The notes: generated by a model not told the origin, from the sequence alone. 64,000 nucleotides of DNA from Neobacillus sp. PS2-9 (GCF_030915525.1 NZ_CP133269.1:955001-1019000); one strand, 5' to 3'; counted from the stretch's first letter, positions 38,313 through 51,004 are shown. Program-made: numbers and translations.

Positions 38313-38507
38313 GTGGCTAAAAAATCAAGTCTCCTCAAAACTAGTTTCCCAAGTTTGCTAACAGAAATAATTAACAGAAATATCAAATTTGTATTCATTG
38401 TGACTGTATCTTAAAAATAGTATAATGAAAAGAATAAATTAAATGTTATATTAGGATATTTGGCATACTTACACAAGCCTTTGTGCTTAAATAAAGAGGG
38501 TGGAAAC

Positions 38508-38966
38508 ATGCAGCGGGTCACCAATTGTGTATTAATAAAAGAGGATAAAATTTTGTTGCTGCAAAAACCAAGCCGCGGCTGGTGGGTGGCTCCAGGAGGA
38601 AAAATGGAACCTGGTGAATCGGTTCGTGATTCTTGCATAAGAGAATACCGTGAAGAAACGGGAATCTATCTCAAAAATCCACAGCTTAAAGGTATTTTTA
38701 CTATGATCATGAAAGAAGGAGAACAGCTCCTTTCAGAATGGATGATGTTCACTTTTTGCGCCACGGAATCGGATGGGGTGGATTTAGAGGAATCGCCTGA
38801 AGGTAAGCTCGCGTGGCAACCAATTGATCAGGTGAAAAGTCTGCCGATGGCCGAGGGTGACTATCATATTATTGATTACATGGTTCATGGAAAAGGAATC
38901 ATCTACGGTACATTTACTTATACCAAGGAATTTGAGCTAATAGGTTACCGATTAGACCCGAGTTAA
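38508..38966 (+). CDS. yvcI: Nudix hydrolase YvcI
   Basis: 152 residues with an intact Nudix box, GGKMEPGESVRDSCIREYREETGI in pattern (GX5EX7REXXEEXG), following the VTNCVLIKEDKILLLQKP strand. Such enzymes hydrolyse nucleoside diphosphates linked to another group. ATG 38508 follows AGAGGGTGG and matches MQRVTNCVL at the start of homologues. It heads yvcI-rapZ-yvcK-whiA-crh as in B. subtilis. Confidence 0.93.
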   Translation: MQRVTNCVLIKEDKILLLQKPSRGWWVAPGGKMEPGESVRDSCIREYREETGIYLKNPQLKGIFTMIMKEGEQLLSEWMMFTFCATESDGVDLEESPEGKLAWQPIDQVKSLPMAEGDYHIIDYMVHGKGIIYGTFTYTKEFELIGYRLDPS

Positions 38967-39053
38967 ATGTAAACGCATTATTGACAAGCCATGTGCGAAA
39001 TCAAGATGGCGTTTGGAGGAATAAGAATATATAGTTTTTGGGGGGAATGGGAA

Positions 39054-39947
39054 ATGAGTACTGGTTCGACAATTGAAACTCAAATGGTCATTATTACAGG
39101 AATGTCTGGGGCTGGAAAAACTGTAGCCATTCAAAGCTTTGAAGATTTAGGGTTCTTCTGTGTCGACAATCTGCCTCCTACGTTACTTCCTAAATTTCTT
39201 GAACTTATGAAGGAATCAGGGAATAAAATGAATAAAGTTGCCCTTGTAATGGACTTAAGAGGGAGAGAATTCTTCGATCATCTCTTTAAAGCACTCGATG
39301 AGTTAACTGAAACCTCTTGGGTAACGCCGCAGATTCTATTTTTAGATGCGGATGATTCTACACTAGTACGCAGATATAAGGAAACAAGACGGTCACATCC
39401 GCTTGCTCAAACAGGTTTGCCTCTAGAAGGTATCACGCTTGAACGAGAGCTTTTGGAGGAATTAAAAGGCCGGGCACAGTTGATTTATAACACTTCTCAG
39501 ATGAAACCGCGTGAGTTACGCGAAAAAATATTAACCGAATTTACGGCTAATAGACAACTAATCTTTACTGTCAATGTCATGTCGTTTGGATTTAAACATG
39601 GGATTCCAATTGATGCTGATCTTGTTTTTGATGTGCGCTTCTTACCGAATCCACACTATATCGAGCATATGAGGCCAAAAACAGGGCTGGACGATGAGGT
39701 TTCTAGCTATGTTTTAAAATGGAACGAAACGCATAAATTCTTAGAAAAAGTCACTGACTTACTCACCTTCATGCTTCCGCATTATAAAAGGGAGGGTAAA
39801 GCACAACTGGTGATTGCCATCGGCTGTACAGGTGGGCAGCATCGTTCGGTTGCGCTAGCTGAATATATTGGTGAATTTTTCAAAAATGATTATAAGACGA
39901 TAGTTTCCCACCGTGACATTGAGAGGAGAAAGGATAAAACAACATGA
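39054..39947 (+). CDS. rapZ: RNase adapter/GTPase RapZ family protein (YvcJ)
   Basis: 297 residues with Walker A GMSGAGKT near residue 20, a [14 protein letters not shown] segment (FFCVDNLPP), Walker B-like VMDLRGRE, and the C-terminal phosphate-binding [15 protein letters not shown]. In B. subtilis YvcJ is a nucleotide-binding protein linked to competence; in E. coli RapZ adapts RNase E to small RNAs. ATG 39054 is preferred over 38991. Four-base overlap with yvcK. Confidence 0.95.
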   Translation: MSTGSTIETQMVIITGMSGAGKTVAIQSFEDLGFFCVDNLPPTLLPKFLELMKESGNKMNKVALVMDLRGREFFDHLFKALDELTETSWVTPQILFLDADDSTLVRRYKETRRSHPLAQTGLPLEGITLERELLEELKGRAQLIYNTSQMKPRELREKILTEFTANRQLIFTVNVMSFGFKHGIPIDADLVFDVRFLPNPHYIEHMRPKTGLDDEVSSYVLKWNETHKFLEKVTDLLTFMLPHYKREGKAQLVIAIGCTGGQHRSVALAEYIGEFFKNDYKTIVSHRDIERRKDKTT

Positions 39948-40930
39948 GTAATTACGGACAGCCTCGAATTGTCGTTATTGGCGGAGGAACAGGATTACCA
40001 GTTTTGCTGCGAGGGTTAAAACAGTATCCTGTGGACATTACCGCCATAGTGACAGTCGCGGATGACGGAGGCAGCTCAGGACGCTTGCGCGATGACCTCC
40101 ATATCCCTCCTCCAGGAGATATTCGCAATGTGCTGGCATCATTATCTGATGTAGAACCTCTTGTGGAGGAAATGTTTCAACATCGGTTTAAAACGTCAAA
40201 TGAACTTTCCGGCCATTCATTAGGAAATTTAATCTTAGCTGCGATGACTTCGATTACCGGAAATTTTGTTCACGCCATTCAAGAGATGAGTAAGATTCTA
40301 AATGTACGTGGGAAGGTGCTGCCTGCCGCCAACCAAAGCGTGGTTTTGCATGCGGAGATGGAGGACGGGGCGATTGTTTCGGGCGAATCGAAAATTCCTT
40401 ATTCCGGCAAGAAAATTAAGAGAGTCTTTTTAACATCTAAAAAAAATATCCGCCCATTACCTGAAACGATTCAAGCCATTCGTCAGGCGGACTTAATTAT
40501 TATTGGTCCTGGAAGCCTGTATACCAGTATTCTGCCTAACTTGTTGGTTCCACGTTTAGGGGATGAAGTATGTCGTTCCCGTGCAAAAAAAGTGTATATC
40601 TGTAATCTAATGACACAGGCAGGGGAAACACACGGTTATACAGCGAGCGATCATGTAAAGGCAATTTATGATCATATGAGCTGTGCGTTTATGAATACCA
40701 TTTTAGTTAACAATGAAGAAGTGCCAAAGGATATTCAGCTTCGTTACAATGAAGAATTGGCGAACCCTGTGGAATATGATTTGCCTAGGCTTTATGAGCT
40801 GGGTCTTGAAGTGGTGCATGCAGATATTGCCTACCAAGAGAATGGTGCGTTAAGACATGATCCAAAAAAGGTAGCAAAAATTTTATATAATTTGTTATTA
40901 GATGAAACCAAAAAGCGTTATGAAGCGTAA
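39944..40930 (+). CDS. yvcK: Gluconeogenesis/morphogenesis factor YvcK
   Basis: 328 residues of the CofD-like family. [17 protein letters not shown] and [14 protein letters not shown] form the nucleotide-binding face; [15 protein letters not shown] and [14 protein letters not shown] are conserved. In B. subtilis the protein binds UDP-GlcNAc and is needed for growth and cell shape on gluconeogenic carbon. Start ATG 39944 overlaps rapZ. Confidence 0.96.
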   Translation: MSNYGQPRIVVIGGGTGLPVLLRGLKQYPVDITAIVTVADDGGSSGRLRDDLHIPPPGDIRNVLASLSDVEPLVEEMFQHRFKTSNELSGHSLGNLILAAMTSITGNFVHAIQEMSKILNVRGKVLPAANQSVVLHAEMEDGAIVSGESKIPYSGKKIKRVFLTSKKNIRPLPETIQAIRQADLIIIGPGSLYTSILPNLLVPRLGDEVCRSRAKKVYICNLMTQAGETHGYTASDHVKAIYDHMSCAFMNTILVNNEEVPKDIQLRYNEELANPVEYDLPRLYELGLEVVHADIAYQENGALRHDPKKVAKILYNLLLDETKKRYEA

Positions 40931-40989
40931 ATACTTGTAGGTTAAAAGTTAAGAAACAAGATCATTATTAGGTTTTAGGGGGTGAGGGG

Positions 40990-41940
40990 ATGTCTTTCGC
41001 TTCGGAGACGAAAAAAGAATTAACTAACCTGGAAGTGAAAACATGCTGCATTCAATCTGAGCTATCAGCATTGATCCGCATGAACGGTTCCCTTTCCTTT
41101 TCAAATAGGAAGTTAGTTGTTGATATTCAAACCGAAAATGCTGCAATTGCTAGAAGGATTTATACCTTATTAAAAAAGAGCTACCAAATACAGGTGGAGC
41201 TGCTTGTTCGAAAGAAAATGAGGCTAAAAAAGAACAATGTGTATATTGTGCGCCTGTCAGAACAGGCGAGGGAAATTCTCGAAGATACCAAAATACTCGG
41301 GGAAGGATTTACCATTATTCATGATATTTCGCCGGACCTCATAAAGAAGAAGTGCTGTAAGCGTTCTTATTTACGCGGCGCATTTCTGGCAGGTGGGTCG
41401 GTCAATAACCCAGAAACATCTTCTTATCATTTGGAAATTTTTTCACTTTATAAAGAGCACAACGACTCTTTATGTGAATTGATGAATATATTTGGTCTTA
41501 ACAGCAAAACGCTTGAGCGTAAAAAAGGCTATATTACGTATTTAAAAGAGGCGGAGAAAATTACCGAGTTTTTAAATATTATTGGTGCTCATAATGCCTT
41601 GCTGCGCTTTGAAGATGTAAGAATCGTAAGAGATATGCGGAATTCGGTCAATCGCCTTGTTAACTGTGAAACTGCCAATCTGAATAAAACGATTGGTGCC
41701 TCTATCAGGCAGGTGGAGAATATCCGCTTCATTAATCAAACAGTCGGTCTTCAAATTCTACCCGATAAACTAAGGGAAATTGCGGAGCTCCGTATGCAAT
41801 ATACGGATGTAACTTTGAAGGAATTGGGAGAAATGGTGTCTGGTGGGACCATCAGTAAATCAGGCATTAATCATCGCCTAAGAAAGATTGATGAAATTGC
41901 CGAAAAGCTACGGATGGGAGAAATCGCTTCAAGGGATTAG
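40990..41940 (+). CDS. whiA: WhiA DNA-binding protein
   Basis: 316 residues. The N-terminal domain is a degenerate LAGLIDADG fold ([22 protein letters not shown] keeps the helix but not the catalytic acids), and the C-terminal domain is a helix-turn-helix ([25 protein letters not shown]). In Bacillus WhiA binds the nucleoid and affects division and chromosome segregation. ATG 40990 follows GGGGGTGAGGGG. Unrelated in origin to the endonuclease remnant near 58.8 kb, though the fold is shared. Confidence 0.97.
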   Translation: MSFASETKKELTNLEVKTCCIQSELSALIRMNGSLSFSNRKLVVDIQTENAAIARRIYTLLKKSYQIQVELLVRKKMRLKKNNVYIVRLSEQAREILEDTKILGEGFTIIHDISPDLIKKKCCKRSYLRGAFLAGGSVNNPETSSYHLEIFSLYKEHNDSLCELMNIFGLNSKTLERKKGYITYLKEAEKITEFLNIIGAHNALLRFEDVRIVRDMRNSVNRLVNCETANLNKTIGASIRQVENIRFINQTVGLQILPDKLREIAELRMQYTDVTLKELGEMVSGGTISKSGINHRLRKIDEIAEKLRMGEIASRD

Positions 41941-41997
41941 TAACTGGTTGAAATTGTTTTATGAATATAGAGAATGGACACGAGGAGGAAATGCGCG

Positions 41998-42255
41998 ATG
42001 TTGGCAAAAGAAGTAGAAGTTAAATTGAAGACTGGTCTTCAAGCACGACCAGCTGCACTTTTTGTGCAAGAAGCAAACCGTTTCTCAGCAGATATTTTTC
42101 TAGAGAAAGATGGTAAGAAAGTTAACGCCAAGAGTATTATGGGATTAATGAGCCTTGCTGTTGGCTCAGGCGTCGTGATTAATATTATTGCAGATGGCGA
42201 CGATGAAGAAAATGCGATCCACTCTTTAACTGATTTTATTCAAAAAGAACAATAA
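41998..42255 (+). CDS. crh: Crh, HPr-like catabolite regulation protein
   Basis: 85 residues. Position 15 is Gln (TGLQARP) in place of the HPr active-site His, so it cannot carry PTS phosphate, while Ser46 is kept (AKSIMGLMSLA). This is the diagnostic Crh pattern: phosphorylation of Ser46 by HPrK makes it a CcpA corepressor. ATG 41998 follows GAGGAGG; the in-frame ATG 41974 precedes that site. Confidence 0.97.
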   Translation: MLAKEVEVKLKTGLQARPAALFVQEANRFSADIFLEKDGKKVNAKSIMGLMSLAVGSGVVINIIADGDDEENAIHSLTDFIQKEQ

Positions 42256-42258
42256 ATT

Positions 42259-42301
42259 AAAAAGGGTTCGACTCTCGAATAGGAGTCTGAACCCTTTTTT
42301 A
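42259..42301 (+). terminator. Terminator after crh
   Basis: GGGTTC and GACTC (42264-42274) pair with GAGTC and GAACCC (42283-42294) with a one-base bulge, then a T run. The A-rich left flank lets it act in both directions. Confidence 0.9.
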
Positions 42302-42306
42302 TTACA

Positions 42307-42341
42307 AATAAAAAAGCAACCGGCGTTCGCCGATTGCTTGA
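42307..42341 (-). terminator. Terminator of clpP (reverse strand)
   Basis: AAGCAACCGG and CCGATTGCTT pair around CGTTCG. The one non-pair on the plus strand becomes G-U on the minus transcript, and the T run lies on that side, so it serves clpP. Confidence 0.9.
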
Positions 42342-42345
42342 GTAA

Positions 42346-42951
42346 TTATTTCTTTTCTGCAGAATCAGTAGGCTTACGAGAAATGATGCTGTCGATTAGA
42401 CCGTATTCTTTTGCTCTTTCAGCAGTCATGAAGTTATCGCGGTCTGTATCTTTTTGAATCACTTCAAGAGGTTGACCAGTGCGCTCTGCTAAAATGCCAT
42501 TTAATTTTTCACGAAGGAAAAGAATTCGCTTAGCTGCGATTTCAATTTCAGTTGCCTGACCTTGAGCACCGCCAAGTGGCTGGTGAATCATAACTTCAGC
42601 ATTTGGAAGGGCAAAACGCTTACCCTTTGCACCTGCAGCAAGAAGGAATGCACCCATAGAGGCAGCCATACCGATACATACTGTTGAAACATCTGCTTTA
42701 ATATATTGCATGGTGTCATAAATAGCCATTCCGGATGTGATGCTTCCGCCTGGGCTGTTGATATAAAGAGTAATATCCTTTTCAGGATTTTCAGCTTCAA
42801 GGAATAATAATTGGGCAACAATGCTGTTAGCTACATGATCATCGATCGCGCTTCCAAGCATAATAATCCGGTCTTTTAGTAGGCGGGAGTAAATGTCATA
42901 TGCTCTTTCGCCACGGTTTGTTTGTTCAATTACTGTAGGGATTAAATTCAT
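42346..42951 (-). CDS. clpP: ATP-dependent Clp protease proteolytic subunit
   Basis: 201 residues. The catalytic triad is placed as in B. subtilis ClpP: Ser98 in GMAASMGAF, His123 in MIHQPLGG, and an Asp in the later DRDNFMT region. Fourteen subunits form the chamber fed by ClpX, ClpC or ClpE; the role is protein quality control and regulated proteolysis. On the reverse strand between crh and tRNA-Arg, with its own terminator and a CtsR operator at its promoter. Confidence 0.98.
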   Translation of the reverse strand: MNLIPTVIEQTNRGERAYDIYSRLLKDRIIMLGSAIDDHVANSIVAQLLFLEAENPEKDITLYINSPGGSITSGMAIYDTMQYIKADVSTVCIGMAASMGAFLLAAGAKGKRFALPNAEVMIHQPLGGAQGQATEIEIAAKRILFLREKLNGILAERTGQPLEVIQKDTDRDNFMTAERAKEYGLIDSIISRKPTDSAEKK

Positions 42952-42998
42952 GTTTCTTCCTCCTTTTGAATAGAAAGGTAAAAATATTATGTATTGTT

Positions 42999-43038
42999 AT
43001 CATACACTGGATGGTCAATAAAGGTCAAACGGTTTGAC
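42999..43038 (-). promoter_or_regulatory. clpP promoter with CtsR operator
   Basis: GGTCAAT-AAA-GGTCAAA at 43013-43029 matches the CtsR heptad repeat (RGTCAAANANRGTCAAA) with one change. On the reverse strand it overlaps the -35 TTGACC (43023-43028); the -10 TATGAT is at 42999-43004 with an 18-base spacer. The second heptad is also part of a perfect palindrome GTCAAAC-G-GTTTGAC (43024-43038). Predicts heat-shock derepression. Confidence 0.87.
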
Positions 43039-43107
43039 TTAAATTTGTTCGACAGCTTTCCCTAATTCATCATACCCACTTCACATATTTTTAAACCCAA
43101 TCCCTAC

Positions 43108-43136
43108 TTGCAAATTGCATTGTAATGGCATATAAT
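43108..43136 (+). promoter_or_regulatory. tRNA-Arg promoter
   Basis: TTGCAA (43108-43113), 17 bases, TATAAT (43131-43136); the tRNA starts 22 bases further on. Confidence 0.75.
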
Positions 43137-43157
43137 ATGTAAGTCGTTAATATTTAT

Positions 43158-43229
43158 GCCCTCGTGGTGCAACGGATAGCACGTAAGATTCCGGTTCTTG
43201 AGATGTGGGTTCGATTCCTGCCGAGGGCG
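43158..43229 (+). tRNA. tRNA-Arg(CCG)
   Basis: The acceptor stem GCCCTCG (43158-43164) pairs with CGAGGGC (43222-43228), with discriminator G. The anticodon loop TTCCGGT lies between AAGA and TCTT, giving anticodon CCG for codon CGG. The T-loop is TTCGATT. The CCA end is not encoded. A hairpin terminator follows. Confidence 0.96.
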
Positions 43230-43235
43230 TCATCA

Positions 43236-43275
43236 AATACCTCTGTTCTTTATTAAAGAGCAGAGGTATTTTTTT
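43236..43275 (+). terminator. Terminator of tRNA-Arg
   Basis: AATACCTCTG (43236-43245) pairs with CAGAGGTATT (43261-43270); an inner CTTTA/TAAAG stem extends it. A T run follows. Confidence 0.93.
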
Positions 43276-43304
43276 GTGAATTCATTCCAATATATGGCTA
43301 ATAA

Positions 43305-43397
43305 CACAAAACACATTAAAAACGGCACAAAACCCATTGAAAATTGCACAAAACACCCCGAAATCTGCACAAAACCCACCCAATTCGGCACAAAACC
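43305..43397. repeat. 21-bp phased CACAAAAC array, five units
   Basis: CACAAAAC cores start at 43305, 43326, 43347, 43368 and 43389, exactly 21 bases apart, with A/C-rich spacers. Same period as the two GGCGGAAT arrays but a different core. It fills the gap between the tRNA terminator and sigL. Confidence 0.88.
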
Positions 43398-43479
43398 ACC
43401 AAACATACCCCTCTTTCTAATATTTCCAATACACCAATATCCCTCTATCGTGTAAAATAGGTACCATGGGGGGATCGGA

Positions 43480-44802
43480 ATGAACTTGAAAGCGGGTTTA
43501 TGGCAGCAGCAAACGTTAAAATTGGCAATGACACAGGAATTATCTCAGGCAATTGCCTTACTACAGTATTCGGCTCAGGAGCTTACTGCCTTTTTAGAAG
43601 ATAAAGTACTTGAAAACCCCTTGATGCAACTCGAAAGTAGCACGGTCAAGCCAATGAATCCCCTGATTGATCGCAATCGACGGAAACATCAAAAAGAGGA
43701 AAAGAATTGGATTGAGCAAATTGCCGAAAAACCATTTTCTCTTGAAGAACACTTACTCTCTCAATTAAAAATAACCAACCTTTCAACAGATCAACTAAAA
43801 GTGATACGACATCTCATTCTACATTTAGATGAAAACGGTTACTTTACGGGTCACCTAAATGAAATTGCAGAAAGCTTACTTGTAGATGAGGAACTAGTAG
43901 AAGAATGTCTCGCAGTCATTCAAACATTGGAACCGGCAGGAATTGGTGCAAGAAACCTGCAAGAGTGTCTGTTGATGCAACTATATTATCAAAATCCAAA
44001 TAACGAACTGGCCCAAACCATCATTACAAACCATTTTGTCCCTTTCGCTGAAAAGAAATGGAGACAAATTTCTAAGGAGCTTCAGGTATCACTAAAGGAG
44101 ATTCAAGATCTATTCGATCAGGTTCAGCTCCTTAATCCAAAACCAGGGGCTTTTCTAAGAGAAGAAACATCATCATATATTATTCCAGATGCCATTGTGG
44201 AACGAACGACAGATGGCCTTGAGGTGCGTATGTTTGATGACTCTCTTCCGAGGATTAGCTTTAACGAATCTTATTTCAAAAAATTTAAAGATCAGGATCA
44301 GCAGGTCAGCAAATTTCTCCACGATAAGGTTCAGGATTATCAGTGGATTTTAAAGGCCATTGAACAACGAAGAGAGACACTAACAAGAGTCATCGCGAAA
44401 ATCGTTGAAAAACAAACCGTATGCCTACTTAAAGGGATGAAATATTTAGAACCGATGACCATGAAGGAAATTGCCACCGAGCTTGATATTCATGAATCGA
44501 CCGTTAGTCGGGCAGTAAGGGAAAAATATATCCAAACTCCGTTAGGGACATTTTCCTTAAAATCCTTTTTTACAAGTACCATACAAACTGTTGCAGATGA
44601 TGAAAGCACTTCATCAACACAGGTGAAGAATGAGATTAGTAATTTAATAGAACAAGAGAATAAAGAAAAGCCACTTTCTGACCAAGATATTGTTGGTCTT
44701 TTAAAGGAGAACAATGGAATCGTGGTATCCAGACGGACCATTGCTAAGTATCGCGAACAATTAGGGATTCAATCTTCCTCAAAAAGAAAAAGGTTTAAGT
44801 AA
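43480..44802 (+). CDS. sigL: RNA polymerase sigma-54 factor
   Basis: 440 residues. Gln/Leu-rich region I at the start (LWQQQTLKLAMTQELSQAIALLQYS) contacts activators; the core-binding domain follows; a helix-turn-helix (MKEIATELDIHESTVSRAVREKYI) reads the -12 element; the C-terminal RpoN box is SRRTIAKYREQLGI. Sigma-54 needs an enhancer-binding ATPase; in B. subtilis it serves levanase, arginine/ornithine and branched-chain keto acid genes. ATG 43480 follows GGGGGATCGG. Confidence 0.97.
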   Translation: MNLKAGLWQQQTLKLAMTQELSQAIALLQYSAQELTAFLEDKVLENPLMQLESSTVKPMNPLIDRNRRKHQKEEKNWIEQIAEKPFSLEEHLLSQLKITNLSTDQLKVIRHLILHLDENGYFTGHLNEIAESLLVDEELVEECLAVIQTLEPAGIGARNLQECLLMQLYYQNPNNELAQTIITNHFVPFAEKKWRQISKELQVSLKEIQDLFDQVQLLNPKPGAFLREETSSYIIPDAIVERTTDGLEVRMFDDSLPRISFNESYFKKFKDQDQQVSKFLHDKVQDYQWILKAIEQRRETLTRVIAKIVEKQTVCLLKGMKYLEPMTMKEIATELDIHESTVSRAVREKYIQTPLGTFSLKSFFTSTIQTVADDESTSSTQVKNEISNLIEQENKEKPLSDQDIVGLLKENNGIVVSRRTIAKYREQLGIQSSSKRKRFK

Positions 44803-44874
44803 TATAGTGGATTTCAGCTTTAAACATTGGTATTTTTATAAGGCTAGAACGACAAGATGGAAAGGAATCGACTA

Positions 44875-45132
44875 ATGTCACAAACTACGATTACCCTATA
44901 TACAAGAAAAAGCTGTCCATTATGTGATAAAGCGAAGGACACTCTCCTTGAATTAAAAGAGGAATGGAATTTTCACCTCGAAGAAATTGATATTGAAACA
45001 AGTGATGAATTAACAGAACGATATGGACTGATGATTCCAGTGGTTCTCATTGACGGAGTAGAGGCAGGATATGGCTTCGTTAACAAATTTGACATAAGAA
45101 ATCGTTTACATGAAAAAAAGGCAATTTTATAA
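44875..45132 (+). CDS. Glutaredoxin-family protein (CPLC thiol motif)
   Basis: 85 residues of a small thioredoxin fold. The redox pair is C14/C17 in RKSCPLCDKAKD, with cis-Pro in MIPVVLIDG. It fits the DUF836/glutaredoxin-like group that reduces disulfides or may handle iron-sulfur clusters. ATG 44875 follows GGAAAGGAA. It lies between sigL and cggR with no known partner. The exact reductant is unknown. Confidence 0.85.
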   Translation: MSQTTITLYTRKSCPLCDKAKDTLLELKEEWNFHLEEIDIETSDELTERYGLMIPVVLIDGVEAGYGFVNKFDIRNRLHEKKAIL

Positions 45133-45133
45133 G

Positions 45134-45162
45134 TTGAAATAGGTTTTCACTCCTGTTACAAT
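45134..45162 (+). promoter_or_regulatory. Promoter of the cggR-gapA operon
   Basis: TTGAAA (45134-45139), 17 bases, TACAAT (45157-45162). The CggR operator follows about 37 bases downstream, as in B. subtilis. Confidence 0.8.
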
Positions 45163-45198
45163 GAAAAACGTAGTAGGGGTGATTTTTTTTAGAGTAGG

Positions 45199-45238
45199 TG
45201 GGACACAATATGTCTATGGTGGACATTTAACGACCAAC
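45199..45238 (+). promoter_or_regulatory. CggR operator
   Basis: The 40-base stretch TGGGAC-N6-TGTC ... TGGACA ... CGACCAAC aligns without gaps to the two half-operators of B. subtilis CggR (CGGGAC-N6-TGTC repeated). It lies between promoter and cggR, so bound CggR would block the polymerase until fructose-1,6-bisphosphate rises. Confidence 0.82.
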
Positions 45239-45266
45239 TACATAGAATAAAAGGAGCATGAACATC

Positions 45267-46289
45267 ATGCAGTCATTTATCGATATCCAAAAAAAATTAG
45301 TACCCGATCTTCTTCAAGTCCTGCAGAAACGTTATTCTATCCTACGATACATAGGTTTTATGCAGCCAGTAGGTAGAAGAAGTTTAGCCGTTAGCTTAGA
45401 ATTAACCGAACGAGTCCTTCGTGGTGAAGTTGAATTCCTGAAAGAGCAAAATCTTATTTTTACAAACAATGTGGGAATGAGTTTAACTTCTGAAGGGAAA
45501 AATTTACTAGAAGACTTAGAAGGTTTGATGCGTGAGTTAAAGGGTATTGATGTAATGGAATTGGAATTAAAGCACCGGCTTGGCATCAAGAAGGTCATTA
45601 TCGTCCCTGGCGATAGTGATGAGTCACCGATGGTCAAAGGAGAGCTTGGCAAAGCAAGTGCGATTTGCATGAAAAAGCTTCTAAGCGGGAAAAATATCAT
45701 CGCTGTTACTGGCGGTTCAACCATGGCTGCTGTTGCAGAAAGATTAACACCTGATTTTTCTAAGAAGGAATTGCTATTTGTCCCTGCTCGAGGCGGAGTT
45801 GGTGAAGATGTCCATAACCAGGCGAACACCATTTGCTCGAATATGGCAAAAAATACCGATTCTAAACATCGTGTATTCTATGTTCCCGATCAGGTCAGTT
45901 CAGAAATTTATGAATCCCTCATTAAAGAACCTGATATTCATGATGTATTGCATTTGATTAAATCAGCAAGCATGGTTCTTCATGGAATTGGGGATGCTAT
46001 CACAATGGCTGAACGACGGAAAACCAACCCGGATATTAAGAAAAAGCTTGAAGATGGGAAGGCAGTCGGGGAAGCATTTGGTTATTATTTTAACGAAGAA
46101 GGCGAGATTGTCCACAAGGTATTTACGATTGGACTTCAGCTGGAAGACCTTGCAGAGATCCCACATGTGATTGCAGTTGCAGGCGGGGCCTCAAAGGCAA
46201 AAGCCATTAAGGCGTATTTTAAACAAGCACCAGCCTCGACGATACTTATTACCGATGAAGGTGTGGCTAAACGGTTGTTGAAAGGGTAA
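45267..46289 (+). CDS. cggR: Central glycolytic genes regulator
   Basis: 340 residues, the B. subtilis length. The N-terminal winged helix (PVGRRSLAVSLELTERVLRGEVEFL) binds the operator; the SorC-like sugar-binding domain contains VTGGSTMAAVAE and FVPARGGVGEDV, where fructose-1,6-bisphosphate binds. It represses its own operon in the absence of sugar. ATG 45267 is preferred because AAGGAG (45251) is too close to ATG 45258. Confidence 0.97.
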   Translation: MQSFIDIQKKLVPDLLQVLQKRYSILRYIGFMQPVGRRSLAVSLELTERVLRGEVEFLKEQNLIFTNNVGMSLTSEGKNLLEDLEGLMRELKGIDVMELELKHRLGIKKVIIVPGDSDESPMVKGELGKASAICMKKLLSGKNIIAVTGGSTMAAVAERLTPDFSKKELLFVPARGGVGEDVHNQANTICSNMAKNTDSKHRVFYVPDQVSSEIYESLIKEPDIHDVLHLIKSASMVLHGIGDAITMAERRKTNPDIKKKLEDGKAVGEAFGYYFNEEGEIVHKVFTIGLQLEDLAEIPHVIAVAGGASKAKAIKAYFKQAPASTILITDEGVAKRLLKG

Positions 46290-46337
46290 TTCCTTTTAAA
46301 AAATATATCTTTTCCCATATAAAAGGAGGAAATTAAC

Positions 46338-47345
46338 ATGGCAGTAAAAGTTGGTATTAATGGATTTGGACGTATTGGTCGTAACGTATTCCGTGCGGCA
46401 TTAAACAATAGCAATGTAGAAATCGTTGCAATCAATGACTTAACTGATGCAAACATGCTTGCGCATCTTTTAAAATATGATACAGTTCACGGAACTCTTC
46501 AAGAAGATGTAACTGTTGACGGTGAATACTTAGTAGTTGGCGGACACAAAGTAAAAGTTATCGCTGAGCGCGACCCTGCACAACTTGGTTGGGGAGACCT
46601 TGGTGTTGATGTAGTAGTTGAATCTACTGGCCGTTTCACAAAGCGTGAAGATGCAGCGAAGCACCTTGAAGCAGGCGCTAAAAAAGTTATCATCTCTGCA
46701 CCAGCATCTAACGAAGATATCACAATCGTTATGGGTGTTAACGAAGACAAGTACGATGCAGATAACCACCACGTATTATCAAACGCATCTTGTACTACAA
46801 ACTGCTTAGCTCCATTTGCTAAAGTATTAAACGATACTTTCGGAATCAAGCGCGGTATGATGACAACTATTCACTCTTATACAAATGACCAACAAATCCT
46901 TGACTTGCCACACAAGGACTACCGTCGTGCTCGTGCAGCAGCTGAAAACATGATCCCAACTTCAACTGGTGCTGCAAAAGCCGTTTCTCTTGTATTACCA
47001 GAACTTAAGGGTAAATTGAATGGTATGGCAATGCGCGTTCCAACTCCAAACGTGTCAATCGTTGACTTGGTTATGGAATTAGATAAAGAAGTAACGGCTG
47101 AAGAAATTAATGCTTCATTAAAAGAAGCTGCAGAAGGCCCATTAAAAGGAATTTTAGCTTACAGTGATCTTCCATTAGTTTCAACTGACTACAACGGAAG
47201 CACTGCTTCATCTACAATCGATGCATTATCAACTATGGTTCTTGAAGGAAACATGGTGAAAGTATTATCTTGGTACGATAACGAAGTTGGTTACTCTAAC
47301 CGCGTTGTTGACCTTTGTGATTATATCGCAGCAAAAGGACTTTAA
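46338..47345 (+). CDS. gapA: Glyceraldehyde-3-phosphate dehydrogenase (glycolytic)
   Basis: 335 residues. NAD-binding [11 protein letters not shown] at the start, catalytic Cys in [12 protein letters not shown], and conserved [10 protein letters not shown]. It oxidises glyceraldehyde-3-phosphate to 1,3-bisphosphoglycerate in glycolysis. Codon use is highly biased as expected for a highly expressed gene. It follows cggR after 48 bases and an AAGGAGG site; a terminator after it may set higher gapA levels than those of the genes beyond. Confidence 0.98.
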   Translation: MAVKVGINGFGRIGRNVFRAALNNSNVEIVAINDLTDANMLAHLLKYDTVHGTLQEDVTVDGEYLVVGGHKVKVIAERDPAQLGWGDLGVDVVVESTGRFTKREDAAKHLEAGAKKVIISAPASNEDITIVMGVNEDKYDADNHHVLSNASCTTNCLAPFAKVLNDTFGIKRGMMTTIHSYTNDQQILDLPHKDYRRARAAAENMIPTSTGAAKAVSLVLPELKGKLNGMAMRVPTPNVSIVDLVMELDKEVTAEEINASLKEAAEGPLKGILAYSDLPLVSTDYNGSTASSTIDALSTMVLEGNMVKVLSWYDNEVGYSNRVVDLCDYIAAKGL

Positions 47346-47408
47346 TTTTTAACTTGGATATGATTGGCATTCCAGTCATAAACAAATTATAATGTTAAAT
47401 GGTATTCC

Positions 47409-47443
47409 AAAGGGGAGCGGGGAGGATTCCCCCTCCTTTTTTT
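47409..47443 (+). terminator. Terminator-like hairpin after gapA
   Basis: GGGGA/TCCCC around GGAT, extended by AAAGG...CCTTT, then T7. Probably partial termination before pgk. Confidence 0.7.
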
Positions 47444-47493
47444 ATGAAATTTAAAGCATTTAATATGCGCCCACACTAAAGGAGGTCCTTTAC

Positions 47494-48678
47494 ATGAACA
47501 AAAAAACATTAAAAGATGTGGATGTTAAAGGTAAACGTGTTTTTTGCCGAGTAGATTTTAACGTCCCAATGCAGGATGGAAAAATTACAGACGAAACACG
47601 TATTCGTGCAGCATTGCCAACGATCCAGTACTTAATCGAGCAGGGAGCAAAAGTGATTTTGGCAAGCCATTTCGGTCGACCAAAGGGAAAAGTGGTCGAA
47701 GAAATGCGCTTAACTCCAGTCGGTCTTAGACTATCAGAACTTCTTGGTAAAGACGTGAAAAAAGCAGATGAAGCCTATGGCGATTCTGTTAAAGCGTTAA
47801 TAGACACAATGGCAGAGGGCGATGTTCTATTACTAGAAAACGTACGCTTCTACCCTGGTGAAGAAAAGAATGACCCTGAGTTGGCAAAAGCATTTGCGGA
47901 GCTTGCTGATGTTTATGTGAACGACGCCTTTGGTGCGGCACACCGTGCGCATGCTTCAACAGAAGGAATTGCTCATAACCTCCCAGCAGTTTCAGGCTTC
48001 TTAATGGAAAAAGAACTTGATGTACTTGGTAAAGCACTTTCTAATCCTGAGCGTCCATTTACAGCGATTATTGGTGGGGCAAAGGTTAAGGACAAGATCG
48101 GTGTAATTGAAAATCTATTAGAATTAGTCGACAACCTTATCATCGGTGGTGGACTTGCTTATACATTTGTGAAGGCACAAGGCCATGAAGTTGGAAAGTC
48201 TCTTCTTGAAGAAGACAAGATTGACCTAGCTAAATCATTCATGGAAAAAGCAAAACAAAAAGGTGTTAACTTCTATATGCCGGTCGATGCGCTAGTAGCT
48301 GATGATTTCTCTGCTGATGCTAATTCAAAAGTGGTAGCAATTGAAGAAATTCCTGCAGATTGGGAAGCTCTTGATATTGGACCAAAAACAAGAGAGATTT
48401 ACGCTGATGTAATTAAGAAATCAAAACTTGTCATTTGGAATGGACCGATGGGTGTATTTGAAATTGATAAATTTGCTGGCGGTACGAAGGCCGTTGCAGA
48501 AGCACTTGCCGAAGCAGAAGGTACATATTCAGTAATTGGCGGTGGAGATTCAGCAGCTGCAGTTGAGAAGTTCGACTTAGCAGATAAAATGAGCCACATT
48601 TCTACAGGCGGTGGCGCTTCCCTTGAGTTTATGGAAGGCAAAGCATTGCCAGGCGTCGTTGCGTTAAACGATAAATAA
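47494..48678 (+). CDS. pgk: Phosphoglycerate kinase
   Basis: 394 residues. Conserved [24 protein letters not shown], and [12 protein letters not shown] with [10 protein letters not shown] at the C-terminus, where ATP binds. It makes ATP from 1,3-bisphosphoglycerate. ATG 47494 follows AAAGGAGGTCC. Part of gapA-pgk-tpiA-gpmI-eno. Confidence 0.98.
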   Translation: MNKKTLKDVDVKGKRVFCRVDFNVPMQDGKITDETRIRAALPTIQYLIEQGAKVILASHFGRPKGKVVEEMRLTPVGLRLSELLGKDVKKADEAYGDSVKALIDTMAEGDVLLLENVRFYPGEEKNDPELAKAFAELADVYVNDAFGAAHRAHASTEGIAHNLPAVSGFLMEKELDVLGKALSNPERPFTAIIGGAKVKDKIGVIENLLELVDNLIIGGGLAYTFVKAQGHEVGKSLLEEDKIDLAKSFMEKAKQKGVNFYMPVDALVADDFSADANSKVVAIEEIPADWEALDIGPKTREIYADVIKKSKLVIWNGPMGVFEIDKFAGGTKAVAEALAEAEGTYSVIGGGDSAAAVEKFDLADKMSHISTGGGASLEFMEGKALPGVVALNDK

Positions 48679-48702
48679 TCTTGCTCATTTATACAACTAT
48701 GA

Positions 48703-51004
<2,302 letters not shown>

